DNA of 64,000 nucleotides from Oscillospiraceae bacterium (GTDB lineage Bacteria > Bacillota > Clostridia > Oscillospirales > Ruminococcaceae). Within the stretch, counting starts at the first letter, position 1. Each line of letters opens with the position of its first letter. The DNA is taken from contig SVOZ01000007.1 in assembly GCA_015066115.1 (NCBI GenBank), positions 27,780-91,779 on the forward strand, given 5' to 3'. A program made the translations under genes and the position numbers. The notes below the pieces were generated by a model. It was not told where the DNA came from, did no database searches, and worked only from the letters and a program-made list of their open reading frames with translations. This document shows, piece after piece, positions 43,085-51,693 of the stretch.

Positions 43085-43290
43085 CTTAAGGCTATGTGCG
43101 TTTTAGAAATGAAATCAGCTTTGCTTTGACCGTAATTTGCTTCATTTATATTTGCACCAATGCTTGTGCCACTTCAGACTATTTATTTTGAGATTACAGT
43201 TTCTTTTTTAGATTTAATTAAATGCTGACGCAATTTCACAATTCGTGCCGCAAAAGCAATAGATTTATCTATAAGTAAATTTTCTTTCAT
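43085..43290 (-). pseudogene. Four-helix-bundle protein (S23/IVP-like), decayed
   Basis: From ATG 43290 (weak GGTG upstream) the frame reads MKENLLIDKSIAFAARIVKL, then meets TAA and TGA where CAA and CGA codons are expected (VISK-stop, then SGTSIGANINEANYGQSKAD in the same frame to about 43085). The downstream piece is the family signature of small four-helix-bundle proteins related to 23S rRNA intervening-sequence ORFs. Two C-to-T changes and a missing C-terminus mark a pseudogene. It lies with the AT-rich stretch next to fbp. Confidence 0.75.
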
Positions 43291-43337
43291 TTAAAGCACC
43301 GCTTTTTAGAATATTATAGCAGAAACTGTAAATTAAA

Positions 43338-43425
43338 TCAATTATTCATCATTCATCAGCTGTGCGACTTCATTATTCAATATTCATTGAAAATCCGTTT
43401 AACGAATAATGAATAGCGAATAATA
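43338..43425. repeat. Inverted-repeat element of the ATTCAT/AATGAAT type
   Basis: Left arm ATTATTCATCATTCATC... (43338-43390) and right arm ACGAATAATGAATAGCGAAT (43401-43425) are roughly complementary. Same plan as the elements at 40585 and 63430, but with ATTCAT in place of TTCAC units, and also directly beside a terminator hairpin. Confidence 0.55.
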
Positions 43426-43426
43426 C

Positions 43427-43470
43427 AAAACGAAAATCCTGCCGACTGAAATCAACAGGATTTTCGTTTT
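43427..43470 (-). terminator. Terminator of the two tRNA-Ser genes
   Basis: AAAACGAAAATCCTG (43427-43441) pairs with CAGGATTTTCGTTTT (43456-43470); it starts at the tRNA CCA end. Confidence 0.88.
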
Positions 43471-43560
43471 GGCGGAGACGGAGGGATTTGAACCCTCGCA
43501 CCGGTTACCCGACCTACTCCCTTAGCAGGGGAGCCTCTTGAGCCACTTGAGTACGTCTCC
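43470..43560 (-). tRNA. tRNA-Ser(GCT), CCA encoded
   Basis: Class II tRNA of about 91 bases with acceptor GGAGACG/CGTCTCC, anticodon loop CTGCTAA (GCT), a long variable arm and T-loop GGTTCAAATCC. The encoded 3' CCA follows discriminator G. Confidence 0.96.
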
Positions 43561-43594
43561 GTATGGTTCAATTCGGTTAAAGCTTTTAAGTTTT

Positions 43595-43683
43595 TGGCGG
43601 AGAGGGTGGGATTCGAACCCACGGCCCCTTGCGGAGTCACTGGTTTTCAAGACCAGCTCCTTAAACCACTCGGACACCTCTCC
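43595..43683 (-). tRNA. tRNA-Ser(TGA), CCA encoded
   Basis: Acceptor GGAGAGG/CCTCTCC, anticodon stem CTGGT/ACCAG with loop CTTGAAA (TGA), long variable arm, T-loop GGTTCGAATCC, encoded CCA. 34 bases upstream of tRNA-Ser(GCT), probably co-transcribed. Confidence 0.96.
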
Positions 43684-43837
43684 CAGTAACGAACTATATC
43701 ATACCACATTTGTACCGCTAATGTCAAGTAACTTGCGAACTTTTTTTATTTTTTAGGAGCAAAAATTTACTTCTTTTTTGCCCTTTGATCTCCTAATATT
43801 ATATGCAGAATTTGTGTTCGAAATGCAAATTATCGTA

Positions 43838-43866
43838 TTGACAAAAGCCGTCAAATTTTGTATACT
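43838..43866 (+). promoter_or_regulatory. sigma-A promoter of uraA-upp
   Basis: TTGACA (43838-43843), 17-base spacer, TATACT (43861-43866). The interval 43684-43837 holds nothing else I can support. Confidence 0.9.
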
Positions 43867-43872
43867 TTTGTT

Positions 43873-43935
43873 GTGGAAAAAATAACAGGCGACTTTCGGC
43901 AACCGGCTTTTTTAAACAAAAAAGTCGGTTTTTTT
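43873..43935 (+). promoter_or_regulatory. Predicted transcription attenuator in the uraA-upp leader
   Basis: The leader has an intrinsic terminator CCGGCTTTTTT/AAAAAAGTCGG (43903-43928) plus seven Ts. Upstream, CGACTTT (43890-43896) can pair with AAAGTCG of the terminator's 3' arm, forming a mutually exclusive antiterminator. The first gene is 38 bases on. No purine, preQ1 or PyrR-binding consensus was recognised; the ligand or protein that selects the structure is unknown. Confidence 0.65.
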
Positions 43936-43972
43936 AAGGAAAGGGCCTTACAAAACGAAAGGAAGAAGTAAA

Positions 43973-45292
43973 ATGAAGCTTATCTACGGCATCAAGGACA
44001 AACCCAAGTTTGGTCAGATCTTAGTATTTGCCATTCAGCAGTTGCTTGCTATTCTTGCGGCAACAATCTTAGTGCCTGCTATTGTGGGCAACGGTATGTC
44101 ACAGTCTGCAGCCCTTTTCGGCGCAGGTGTTGGAACTCTTGTTTATCAGCTTTTCACCAAATTTAAGAGCCCTGTTTTCTTAGGTTCATCCTTTGCATTC
44201 ATTAATTCTATGACCGCAGCTTTTGCAGGTGCCGTTTCTGTACAGGCAGGATATGCAGGTCTTATCCTCGGCGCTTTAATGGCTGCACTTGTTTATGTTA
44301 TTATCGCCGTTGTTGTTAAGTTTGTAGGCGTTAAGTGGATATCAAAGCTTATGCCCGCTGTTGTTATCGGACCCACCGTTGCAATCATCGGTCTTTCACT
44401 TGCAGGAAACGCCATTGCAGACCTCTCTGCAAGCAAGGTTGCAGGCACAAGCGTTTATGTTTGCCTCATCTGCGGTCTCGTAACATTACTCGGTGTTGTT
44501 TTAAGCTCGGTTTTCGGAAAGAGAACTGCAAAACTTATTCCTTTCATCATCGGTATCCTTGCAGGTTATGTTGTTGCCGCCATCTTTACAGTTATCGGTA
44601 TCGCAACAAATAATACCGCATTAATGGTTATCAACTTTGACGTTTTCAAAGATATGACGATCTTTGCCGTGCCCGACTTTACCTTTGTTGAAGCATTTAA
44701 AGGAGTTAAAGAAATTGACGGCACATTTATTGCAACCGTTGCGGCAGCCTATGTTCCCGTTGCATTTGTTGTATTTGCAGAGCACATTGCCGACCACAAG
44801 AACCTTTCTTCAATCATTGATAGCGACCTTCTTGAAGAGCCCGGCTTACACAGAACACTTCTTGGCGACGGCGTAGGTTCTTTTGCAGGAGCACTCTTCG
44901 GCGGATGCCCCAACACCACCTACGGCGAGAGCGTTGGATGCGTTGCTATTACAAGAAACGCTTCTGTTATTACAATTACGACAACTGCAATTATCGCAAT
45001 CATCATTTCCTTCTTTGGACCTTTCGTTACATTCCTTTCATCCATTCCTAACTGCGTAATGGGCGGTGTTTGCATCACACTTTATGGCTTTATTGCTGTA
45101 TCAGGTCTTAAAATGCTCCAGCCCGTTGACCTTAACAAAAACAAAAATCTGTTCGTTGCTTCCACAATACTCATTTGCGGTATCGGCGGTCTTACGGTTA
45201 GCTTCGGTGCAGTTACAATTACATCAATCGCTTGTGCCCTTATCCTTGGTATAATTGTTAACCTTATTGTTAAAGATGCTAAGGAAGACTAA
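43973..45292 (+). CDS. uraA: Uracil/xanthine permease (NCS2 family)
   Basis: 439 residues, about 14 helices. NCS2 signature region [20 protein letters not shown] followed by [15 protein letters not shown] and the helix-8 segment [17 protein letters not shown]. Imports uracil (proton symport); a 30-base gap leads to upp, so imported uracil is immediately phosphoribosylated. RBS AAAGGAAGAAG. Preference for uracil rather than xanthine is inferred from linkage with upp. Confidence 0.9.
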   Translation: MKLIYGIKDKPKFGQILVFAIQQLLAILAATILVPAIVGNGMSQSAALFGAGVGTLVYQLFTKFKSPVFLGSSFAFINSMTAAFAGAVSVQAGYAGLILGALMAALVYVIIAVVVKFVGVKWISKLMPAVVIGPTVAIIGLSLAGNAIADLSASKVAGTSVYVCLICGLVTLLGVVLSSVFGKRTAKLIPFIIGILAGYVVAAIFTVIGIATNNTALMVINFDVFKDMTIFAVPDFTFVEAFKGVKEIDGTFIATVAAAYVPVAFVVFAEHIADHKNLSSIIDSDLLEEPGLHRTLLGDGVGSFAGALFGGCPNTTYGESVGCVAITRNASVITITTTAIIAIIISFFGPFVTFLSSIPNCVMGGVCITLYGFIAVSGLKMLQPVDLNKNKNLFVASTILICGIGGLTVSFGAVTITSIACALILGIIVNLIVKDAKED

Positions 45293-45321
45293 TTAAAATT
45301 TTAAAAAGCAGGGTAATAAAT

Positions 45322-45951
45322 ATGAAAAAGGTTACGATTTTTGATCACCCCCTCATTCAGCACAAAACCACGATTTTAAGGCAGACCACAACCTCAAACA
45401 AGGAGTTTCGTGAGTCTGTTGAAGAGATCACAATGCTTATGTGTTACGAGGCGCTTCGCGATCTTCCATTAGAGGAAATCGAGATTGAAACTCCTATCAC
45501 AAAAACAAAGCAAAAGATAATCGCAGGCAAACAGCTTGCTGTTGTTCCAATACTTCGAGCAGGTCTCGGAATGGTAAACGGACTTTTAAACCTTGTGCCC
45601 ACCGCAAAGGTTGGCCACATCGGAATGTACCGCGACGAAGAAACTCTGCAGCCTCATGAATATTACTGCAAGCTGCCCTCAGACATTGACAAAAGGCTTG
45701 TAGTTGTGGTTGACCCCATGCTTGCAACAGGCGGCTCGGCTATCGATGCCATAACCCAGATCAAAGGCTACGGCGCGACACACATTAAGTTCCTCTGTCT
45801 GATTGCCGCTCCCGAGGGAATTGATGCCTTAACAGAGGCTCATCCCGATGTTGAGATCTTCTGTGCAAACGTTGACGAGTGCCTTAACGAGAACGGATAT
45901 ATCGTTCCCGGTCTTGGCGACGCAGGCGACAGAATATTCGGCACAAAATAA
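45322..45951 (+). CDS. upp: Uracil phosphoribosyltransferase
   Basis: 209 residues. Converts uracil plus PRPP to UMP. Catalytic PRPP loop [18 protein letters not shown] and the uracil-binding [16 protein letters not shown] near the C-terminus. Typical UPRTase length. Second gene of the uraA-upp operon, ending at a terminator 10 bases downstream. Confidence 0.96.
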   Translation: MKKVTIFDHPLIQHKTTILRQTTTSNKEFRESVEEITMLMCYEALRDLPLEEIEIETPITKTKQKIIAGKQLAVVPILRAGLGMVNGLLNLVPTAKVGHIGMYRDEETLQPHEYYCKLPSDIDKRLVVVVDPMLATGGSAIDAITQIKGYGATHIKFLCLIAAPEGIDALTEAHPDVEIFCANVDECLNENGYIVPGLGDAGDRIFGTK

Positions 45952-45960
45952 GTAAAGCAA

Positions 45961-45988
45961 AAAGCCGCCCAGCCGGGCGGCTTTTTTA
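45961..45988. terminator. Terminator after upp (also serves XRE gene)
   Basis: AAAGCCGCCC and GGGCGGCTTT pair around AGCC-type loop, T run on the plus strand. It overlaps the 3' end of the convergent XRE gene. Confidence 0.9.
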
Positions 45989-46768
45989 CATGTAAATCTT
46001 TTTCTCTAAAAAAAACTTTTTTTCTTTGGAAAGTAAAACGATCAATAATGTAGATATAAAAATTCGGTTTATTATTTGTATAATATGTCCAGTCTCAAAG
46101 CCAAAAGCATAAATAATGAATCCAATGAGTTCTAATAAAAGGCAACAAATCACCAATACAAAAAGTGCAATATTCTTTTTTCTAAATTCCTTCAAAAGCT
46201 GCTTTTGTGTTTCTTTTTGCAAATCGGAAAAACATCTATACCCATCACCCCAACACACATATGCTTGTGCCCTTCGTATCGTCTCGTGTTTTTTGCATTG
46301 CTTTACAATTACCACAATAAGCCACACAGATACCGCAAGCGACACAAGAGCCAAAACAGAGCTCAAAACTATTATAAGCCACTGCATAGAAGCATCGCCT
46401 ACTGCAGAAACCACCATACTTTTATCAAGGGCAAGCAATGTGCTAATTAAAAAGAACAAAAATCCTACTGAAAAAATTACAGCCAAAATCACTAAAAATG
46501 TTATCCTTACCGCAAATTTTAGCGTTGAATTATAAAGGGACTTACTTATCTTTTTGCGTTCCTCAATTCCAAACAAATCATCACTGCTGATTTGCAGCAC
46601 CTCCGAAATTTTTAGCAAAAGCGCCGTATCGGGATTTGACTCTCCCGTTTCCCATTTGCTTACCGCTTTATTGGAGACAAACAGCTTTTCGGCCAATTGT
46701 TCCTGCGTCATTCCGAGCGCTCTGCGCCTCTCTCTGATGTGCGTTCCGATTATACTATTATTTTTCAT
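45986..46768 (-). CDS. XRE-family regulator with membrane domain
   Basis: 260 residues. N-terminal HTH_3 (GTHIRERRRALGMTQEQLAE, NKAVSKWETGESNPDTALLL), followed by four predicted transmembrane helices (~90-115, 130-155, 200-225, 235-252). Membrane-tethered XRE proteins may sense envelope state or stress. It has its own promoter with an overlapping inverted repeat (46784-46820), suggesting autoregulation. No obvious partner gene; GtrA is next on the same strand. Ligand unknown. Confidence 0.85.
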   Translation of the reverse strand: MKNNSIIGTHIRERRRALGMTQEQLAEKLFVSNKAVSKWETGESNPDTALLLKISEVLQISSDDLFGIEERKKISKSLYNSTLKFAVRITFLVILAVIFSVGFLFFLISTLLALDKSMVVSAVGDASMQWLIIVLSSVLALVSLAVSVWLIVVIVKQCKKHETIRRAQAYVCWGDGYRCFSDLQKETQKQLLKEFRKKNIALFVLVICCLLLELIGFIIYAFGFETGHIIQIINRIFISTLLIVLLSKEKKFFLEKKIYM

Positions 46769-46783
46769 TTTGACCTCCGCTTT

Positions 46784-46820
46784 TTATGCAAATAATAGTA
46801 TCTTGCATAAAAAAATACAA
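46784..46820 (-). promoter_or_regulatory. Promoter and operator of the XRE gene
   Basis: Minus-strand TTGTAT (46820-46815), 17-base spacer, TATTAT (46797-46792). Perfect inverted repeat TTATGCAA (46784-46791)/TTGCATAA (46803-46810) spans the -10, so a bound repressor would block RNA polymerase. Confidence 0.75.
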
Positions 46821-46830
46821 TAGAATAAAG

Positions 46831-46855
46831 TTCTACCAATGGTAGAATGCTTTTT
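46831..46855. repeat. Palindrome between XRE and GtrA genes
   Basis: TTCTACCA-A-TGGTAGAA (46831-46847) is a perfect 8-1-8 palindrome, followed on the plus strand by TGCTTTTTT. Most likely a terminator for gtrA on the minus strand; a second operator for the XRE regulator is also possible. Confidence 0.5.
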
Positions 46856-47268
46856 TACTTTTTCTTTGCACTATCAAGGCTTTTGCCGAACACCACAAAG
46901 CGCTGGAAAAGATACTCTGTTACAAAATTTACGATCATCGTGCCGGCAAGAACTATGTACTCATTAATACCAACGCCCTCACCTGTTAAAACGGCGGTCC
47001 ACCAGGTTGAGAGCGGGGTAAACACAAGGTAAAACGCCGCCACCTTGAGCATTGCAATAGGAACATTGCTTGCAGAGTGGAATGTGAATTTGCGGTTTAG
47101 AGTAAAGTTCCACAAAACAGATAAAACAAGCGCTACAAGGTAAGACACCCAGTGAGTAATGTGAAAGACCTCTTCCATAAGAGTAAAACTAAGTACCTGA
47201 ATAATTCCCGCACTTATAGAAAACAAAGTAAACTTAATAGTACGCAAAAGTTCACTTTTCTTGCTCAT
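46855..47268 (-). CDS. GtrA family membrane protein
   Basis: 137 residues from ATG 47268 (GGAGGGTGA upstream). Four helices with FTLFSISAGIIQVLSFTLME, VLWNFTLNRKFTFHSASNVP and the family-typical NFVTEYLFQRFVVFG. GtrA/PF04138 proteins flip or transfer lipid-linked sugars during surface glycosylation. The nearest polysaccharide operon lies 1.2 kb away, so a link is possible but unproven. Confidence 0.85.
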   Translation of the reverse strand: MSKKSELLRTIKFTLFSISAGIIQVLSFTLMEEVFHITHWVSYLVALVLSVLWNFTLNRKFTFHSASNVPIAMLKVAAFYLVFTPLSTWWTAVLTGEGVGINEYIVLAGTMIVNFVTEYLFQRFVVFGKSLDSAKKK

Positions 47269-47340
47269 AAAATCACCCTCCAAATTTTATTTTATCATAT
47301 CGTAAATTTTATTTCAATACAGGCTCAAAAAATAAAACTC

Positions 47341-47369
47341 TTGTAATTGCAGCTATTTTACTTTATAAT
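47341..47369 (+). promoter_or_regulatory. sigma-A promoter of the PRTase gene
   Basis: TTGTAA (47341-47346), 17-base spacer, TATAAT (47364-47369). Confidence 0.75.
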
Positions 47370-47401
47370 AAAGTTAACAAAACCTTTAGGGAGGTAAATT
47401 T

Positions 47402-48043
47402 ATGCCATCTGACAAAATTATGAAGATCAAAACAAATACAAACAATCTGTTCTTACGAGTTGCAAAAGGTCACTTTGCATCAAGCAATGCACACAGCAAC
47501 TATTACATTGACGTTGCGGCGCAAAAGGCACGCCTTTCTGAAGCAAAGGCCGTCTCGGAAAAGCTTTGCAGCGGATATAAATATTCAACCACTATTGTTG
47601 ACACCATTTTGTGCCTTGACGGCACAGAGGTTGTCGGCACCTGCCTTGCTGACACACTTGTAAAGCAGTCTATTATGAATATAAATGCCCACCAGACAAT
47701 TTATGTTGTAACCCCCGAAACAAGCGGCTCACAGCTGCTGTTCAGGGACAATATCGTTCCTATGATCAAAGGCAAGCACGTTCTTGTGCTGGCTGTATCT
47801 GTAGCATCGGGAACCACCGTTTCCTCGGCTATTGACGCTGTAAAATATTACGGCGGAGAGATCGCAGGCATCGCCTCGCTCTTCTCGACCAAAAAGGAGC
47901 TTGAGGGCTACGAGATAAATTCGGTATTTAATCCCTCCGACCTGCCCGAATATTTCTCGGTTCCTGCGCACGAATGTCCCCTCTGCAAAAACGGAGAAAA
48001 GATCGACGCCCTTGTAAACTATCACGGATTCTCAAAACTATAA
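47402..48043 (+). CDS. Orotate-phosphoribosyltransferase-like protein
   Basis: 213 residues. PRTase-fold protein related to those annotated as orotate phosphoribosyltransferase in Clostridia (SNYYIDVAAQKARLSEA, IYVVTPETSGSQLLFRDNIV, HECPLCKNGEKIDALVN). The PRPP loop, normally with two adjacent acidic residues, reads VLVLAVSVASGTTVSSAI, lacking both. It has a CPLC zinc-ribbon-like end. Enzymatic role is therefore uncertain; it may use another metal-binding arrangement or be a regulator. Own promoter and terminator. Confidence 0.72.
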   Translation: MPSDKIMKIKTNTNNLFLRVAKGHFASSNAHSNYYIDVAAQKARLSEAKAVSEKLCSGYKYSTTIVDTILCLDGTEVVGTCLADTLVKQSIMNINAHQTIYVVTPETSGSQLLFRDNIVPMIKGKHVLVLAVSVASGTTVSSAIDAVKYYGGEIAGIASLFSTKKELEGYEINSVFNPSDLPEYFSVPAHECPLCKNGEKIDALVNYHGFSKL

Positions 48044-48055
48044 AATGACATAGTA

Positions 48056-48079
48056 AAAGCCGCCCGAGTGGGCGGCTTT
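48056..48079. terminator. Terminator between PRTase and araD
   Basis: AAAGCCGCCC and GGGCGGCTTT pair around GAGT, with Ts on the plus strand; on the minus strand it ends the surface-polymer operon. Confidence 0.9.
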
Positions 48080-48080
48080 T

Positions 48081-48776
48081 TTATTTTTGTCCGTAATATG
48101 CGTTTTTGCCATGTTTGCGCTCGTAATGCTTATCAAGCACATACCTGTCAATGTCGGCGTCAGGGTTTAGCGCAAAGGTTTTTATTGCCATATCGGCAAC
48201 GTTTTCAAGCACAACGGCATGGTAGACCGACTCAGCGGCCGTTTTGCCCCAGGTAAAAGGCCCGTGGTTTTTAACAACAACGGCAGGAACTGAAAGCGCA
48301 TCGATGTCTCGCTCTCTAAAAGTTTCAACAATAACCTTACCTGTGTTTGCTTCGTAAGCCTCTTTGACCTCTTTTTCACTAAGGGCGCGTGTGCAAGGAA
48401 CATCTCCCCAGAAGTAATCAGCATGGGTGGTGCCAAGCGCCTTTACATCTTTTCCTGCCTGCGCAAATGCTACGGCATTTATAGAATGTGTGTGGGTGAT
48501 GCCTCCGACATCTGAAAAAGCTCTGTAGATCTCTAAATGGGTGGGCGTATCGGAAGAAGGCTTATATTTTCCCTCAACCGTCTCGCCTGTTTTAAGGTCA
48601 ACAACAACCATATCATCGGGGCACATACCATCATAATCAACGCCTGACGGCTTTATCACAACAAGGCCATTTTCTCTGTCAATGCCGCTTACATTGCCCC
48701 AGGTGTAGATAACAACACCTTTTTTTACGAGGTCTAAATTGGCGGCGCAAACCTCTTGCTTTAGCTTTTCTAACAT
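48081..48776 (-). CDS. araD: L-ribulose-5-phosphate 4-epimerase
   Basis: 231 residues. Interconverts L-ribulose-5-P and D-xylulose-5-P. Class II aldolase fold with zinc ligands in [15 protein letters not shown] and [11 protein letters not shown], and [10 protein letters not shown]. It is the last gene of the surface-polymer operon, 12 bases after rfbB, with no other arabinose gene nearby; in this setting a pentulose-phosphate supply role for a polymer is conceivable. Family assignment is strong, pathway role inferred. Confidence 0.92.
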   Translation of the reverse strand: MLEKLKQEVCAANLDLVKKGVVIYTWGNVSGIDRENGLVVIKPSGVDYDGMCPDDMVVVDLKTGETVEGKYKPSSDTPTHLEIYRAFSDVGGITHTHSINAVAFAQAGKDVKALGTTHADYFWGDVPCTRALSEKEVKEAYEANTGKVIVETFRERDIDALSVPAVVVKNHGPFTWGKTAAESVYHAVVLENVADMAIKTFALNPDADIDRYVLDKHYERKHGKNAYYGQK

Positions 48777-48788
48777 AGGTAGAGCTCC

Positions 48789-49814
48789 TTATCTGTTAGC
48801 GTACATTTTTTCGTAGTAATTCTGATACTCGCCGCTTATAATAGTTTCCCACCACTCGCGGTTTTCTAAATACCAAGCAATAGTTTTCTTAATGCCATCC
48901 TCAAATTTGGTTTCGGGGAGCCAACCGAGCTCACTGTGAATTTTAGTGGGATCGATAGCATAGCGCATATCGTGACCCTTTCTGTCAGCAACGTATGTTA
49001 TAAGGCTTTCGGGCTTATCAAGGGCTTTGCAGATTATCTTAACGATGTCAATATTCTTCATTTCGTTGTGTCCGCCGATGTTATAAACCTCGCCAACCCT
49101 TCCGTTATGGATTATAAGGTCGATAGCCTTGCAGTGATCCTCAACATAGAGCCAGTCACGGACATTGAGTCCCTCTCCGTAAACGGGAAGCGGCTTGTCA
49201 TTTAAAGCGTTTGCTATCATAAGAGGAATGAGTTTTTCGGGGAAGTGATAAGGGCCGTAGTTATTTGAGCAGCGGCTTATGGTAACAGGCAGGCCGAAGG
49301 TGCGGTTATATGCCTGCACAAGAAGGTCAGCCGAAGCCTTTGAGCTGCTGTAAGGACTGCTTGTGTGAATGGGGGTTTCCTCTGTAAAGAAAAGGTCAGG
49401 TCTGTCAAGGGGAAGATCACCGTACACCTCGTCGGTTGAAACCTGATGGTATCTCTCGATGCCATATTTACGGCAGGCATCCATCATAACTGCAGTGCCG
49501 AGAATATTTGTGCGAAGGAAAATGTCGGGATCCTCGATAGAGCGGTCAACGTGGCTTTCTGCCGCAAAGTTTACAACAATATCGGGTTTTTCCTCTTCAA
49601 AAAGGGCATAAACCCCTTCTCTATCGCAGATGTCGAGCTTGACAAAGCGGAAATTGGGATTGTCCATAACCGGCTTCAAGGTGGAAAGATTTCCTGCATA
49701 GGTTAATTTATCAAGGCATATGATGCGGTAATCAGGGTACTTTTTGAGCATATGAAAAACAAAGTTTGAACCGATAAATCCTGCTCCGCCTGTAACAATA
49801 ATGGTCTTTTTCAT
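48789..49814 (-). CDS. rfbB: dTDP-glucose 4,6-dehydratase
   Basis: 341 residues from ATG 49814 (GAGGT upstream; an earlier Met at 49856 lies in the rfbA end). Extended SDR: NAD motif GGAGFIGSN, catalytic STDEVYGDLP, YSSSKASADLLVQAY. Makes dTDP-4-keto-6-deoxyglucose. 16 bases after rfbA. The rhamnose genes rfbC/rfbD are absent here, so the product probably feeds the DegT-type aminotransferase. Confidence 0.96.
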   Translation of the reverse strand: MKKTIIVTGGAGFIGSNFVFHMLKKYPDYRIICLDKLTYAGNLSTLKPVMDNPNFRFVKLDICDREGVYALFEEEKPDIVVNFAAESHVDRSIEDPDIFLRTNILGTAVMMDACRKYGIERYHQVSTDEVYGDLPLDRPDLFFTEETPIHTSSPYSSSKASADLLVQAYNRTFGLPVTISRCSNNYGPYHFPEKLIPLMIANALNDKPLPVYGEGLNVRDWLYVEDHCKAIDLIIHNGRVGEVYNIGGHNEMKNIDIVKIICKALDKPESLITYVADRKGHDMRYAIDPTKIHSELGWLPETKFEDGIKKTIAWYLENREWWETIISGEYQNYYEKMYANR

Positions 49815-49830
49815 TTTTATGACCTCACAA

Positions 49831-50718
49831 TCAAAAATAAATCTTATCTTCGGCAACCGCCTTTAAGTGCGCGCCGTAGGGACTCTTGCCGTATTTTTCA
49901 GCAGACTCTAAAAGCTTTTCTTTGTCTATCCAGTTGTTTCTGTAAGCTATCTCTTCGGGTGCGGAAATTTTAATTCCCTGCCTGCACTCTATGGTTCTTA
50001 CAAAATCAGCGGCGTCAACTAAGCTATCCATTGTGCCTGTGTCAAGCCAGGCAAAGCCACGACCTAAAAGCTGAACCGAAAGCACATCCTTTTTAAGATA
50101 CATATCATTTAAGGTGGTGATCTCAAGCTCGCCGCGTTTTGAGGGCTTTACATCCTTTGCCATAGCGCTTACGCCCTTGGGATAGAAATAAAGTCCTGTA
50201 ATGGCATAGTTACTCTTGGGGTTTTCGGGTTTTTCCTCAACCGAGAGGACCTTGCCGTTTTTATCAAACTCAACTATTCCGAATCTTTCGGGGTCATTTA
50301 CATAGTAACCGAAAAGAGTTGCTCTGTTGTTGTTTTCAGCATTTTCAACTGCGGCATAAAGTATCTTTCTAAATCCGTTTCCGTAAAAGATGTTATCTCC
50401 GAGCACCATAGCGCAGGCCTCGTCGCCGATAAACTCCTCGCCGATCAAAAATGCCTGAGCAAGTCCGTCGGGTGAGGGCTGAACCTTGTAAGAAAGATTG
50501 ATTCCAAACTGACTTCCGTCGCCCAAAAGATTTTCAAATCTCGGCGTATCCTCGGGGGTAGAGATAATTAAAATATCCTTTATTCCCGCGAGCATAAGGG
50601 TTGAAAGCGGATAATAGATCATAGGCTTATCGTAAACGGGAAGAAGCTGTTTACTTGTTACCATTGTTAAGGGGTAAAGGCGGGTTCCCGCTCCGCCTGC
50701 AAGAATTATACCTTTCAT
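49831..50718 (-). CDS. rfbA: Glucose-1-phosphate thymidylyltransferase
   Basis: 295 residues. Forms dTDP-glucose from dTTP and glucose-1-P. Nucleotide motif [13 protein letters not shown] at the N-terminus, then [20 protein letters not shown] and [14 protein letters not shown]. Full length and paired with rfbB. Confidence 0.96.
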   Translation of the reverse strand: MKGIILAGGAGTRLYPLTMVTSKQLLPVYDKPMIYYPLSTLMLAGIKDILIISTPEDTPRFENLLGDGSQFGINLSYKVQPSPDGLAQAFLIGEEFIGDEACAMVLGDNIFYGNGFRKILYAAVENAENNNRATLFGYYVNDPERFGIVEFDKNGKVLSVEEKPENPKSNYAITGLYFYPKGVSAMAKDVKPSKRGELEITTLNDMYLKKDVLSVQLLGRGFAWLDTGTMDSLVDAADFVRTIECRQGIKISAPEEIAYRNNWIDKEKLLESAEKYGKSPYGAHLKAVAEDKIYF

Positions 50719-50727
50719 TTTGTCACC

Positions 50728-51678
50728 TCATCGATTATCAATTTCTTTTTGAAGTTCTTCTTTTTCCTCTTTTGAAAGCGAATCCACCTGCAAAAGAAGC
50801 CTTTCATATCTTAGTGCGGTGCTCTCGCCTATGGGACTTAAATGTGAGCGGTTTTCCTTTTCACCTAAATACCACGCCATAAAAAATCTTTTTGAGGCCT
50901 CTTCTACTTCTTGCTCATTTTTGGGAAGCCATCTCCTTGCCTTTGGGGTGTAGAGATAGCCGCAATATGCATTACAGATCTGCTTAGTGGGCCCAAATGC
51001 GATCTGTCTGCCGTGGTCAAGCCAGAGGACCTTATTGCAAAGGTTTCGCACCTGCTCGATAGAATGAGAAACCAAAATTCCTGTTACACCGTTAGAAAGA
51101 ATCTCTTTAATTCTGCGGCCGCTCTTATCCTTAAAGCCTTCATCGCCCACCGACAAGACCTCGTCGAGAATTAGAATATCGGGCTCAACGAGGCAGGCTA
51201 TCGAAAACGCGATACGGCTTTTCATTCCGCTTGATAGCTGCTTAAACATATGTCCCTGAAATTCCTCAAGTTCGGCAAAGGCAATTATTTCGTCGTATTT
51301 TTTATTTATAAATTCCTTGGTATATCCTAAAAGCGCGCCGCGAAGATAGGTGTTTTCTCTTACTGTAAGCTCGGGATCAAATCCCGATGCAAGCTCTAAG
51401 AGCGCCGCAACCTTGCCCTCGGTTTTAACGCTTCCCTCGGTGGGGATCATTATTCCGGTTATTGCTTTTAGAAGGGTTGATTTACCTGCGCCGTTTGTTC
51501 CGACAACGCCGAGCATATCGCCCCTTTCAAGCGAAAAGGTTATATCTCTGTCGGCCCAGAACTCGCTCACCTCATATTTTCCGGTTATCTTTTTTGCAAG
51601 GTATTCTTTAAGTCCGATTGCTTTAAGATCGCCCGTTTTATAACGAATGGACACATTTTTACATTCAACGACCGCCAT
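50728..51678 (-). CDS. ABC transporter ATP-binding protein, polysaccharide/teichoic acid exporter (TagH/Wzt-like)
   Basis: 316 residues. ATPase of a polymer exporter: Walker A GTNGAGKSTLL, signature LSSGMKSRIAFSIA, Walker B ILDEVLSVGDEG, switch VSHSIEQV. The gene is followed by a ~75-residue C-terminal extension with RHYERLLLQVDSL-type helices, shorter than a carbohydrate-binding Wzt tail and nearer TagH. Works with the permease encoded just before it. Confidence 0.9.
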   Translation of the reverse strand: MAVVECKNVSIRYKTGDLKAIGLKEYLAKKITGKYEVSEFWADRDITFSLERGDMLGVVGTNGAGKSTLLKAITGIMIPTEGSVKTEGKVAALLELASGFDPELTVRENTYLRGALLGYTKEFINKKYDEIIAFAELEEFQGHMFKQLSSGMKSRIAFSIACLVEPDILILDEVLSVGDEGFKDKSGRRIKEILSNGVTGILVSHSIEQVRNLCNKVLWLDHGRQIAFGPTKQICNAYCGYLYTPKARRWLPKNEQEVEEASKRFFMAWYLGEKENRSHLSPIGESTALRYERLLLQVDSLSKEEKEELQKEIDNR

Positions 51679-51693
51679 AAATTCACCTCGCTA

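Noticed and set aside
43452..43756. Open frames across the tRNA-Ser genes
   Set aside because: They translate tRNA sequence; both tRNAs are clear.
46831..46855. Second XRE operator at the TTCTACCAATGGTAGAA palindrome
   Set aside because: It lies beyond the promoter and next to the gtrA stop with a T-rich flank, so a terminator is the simpler reading; kept only as a repeat.
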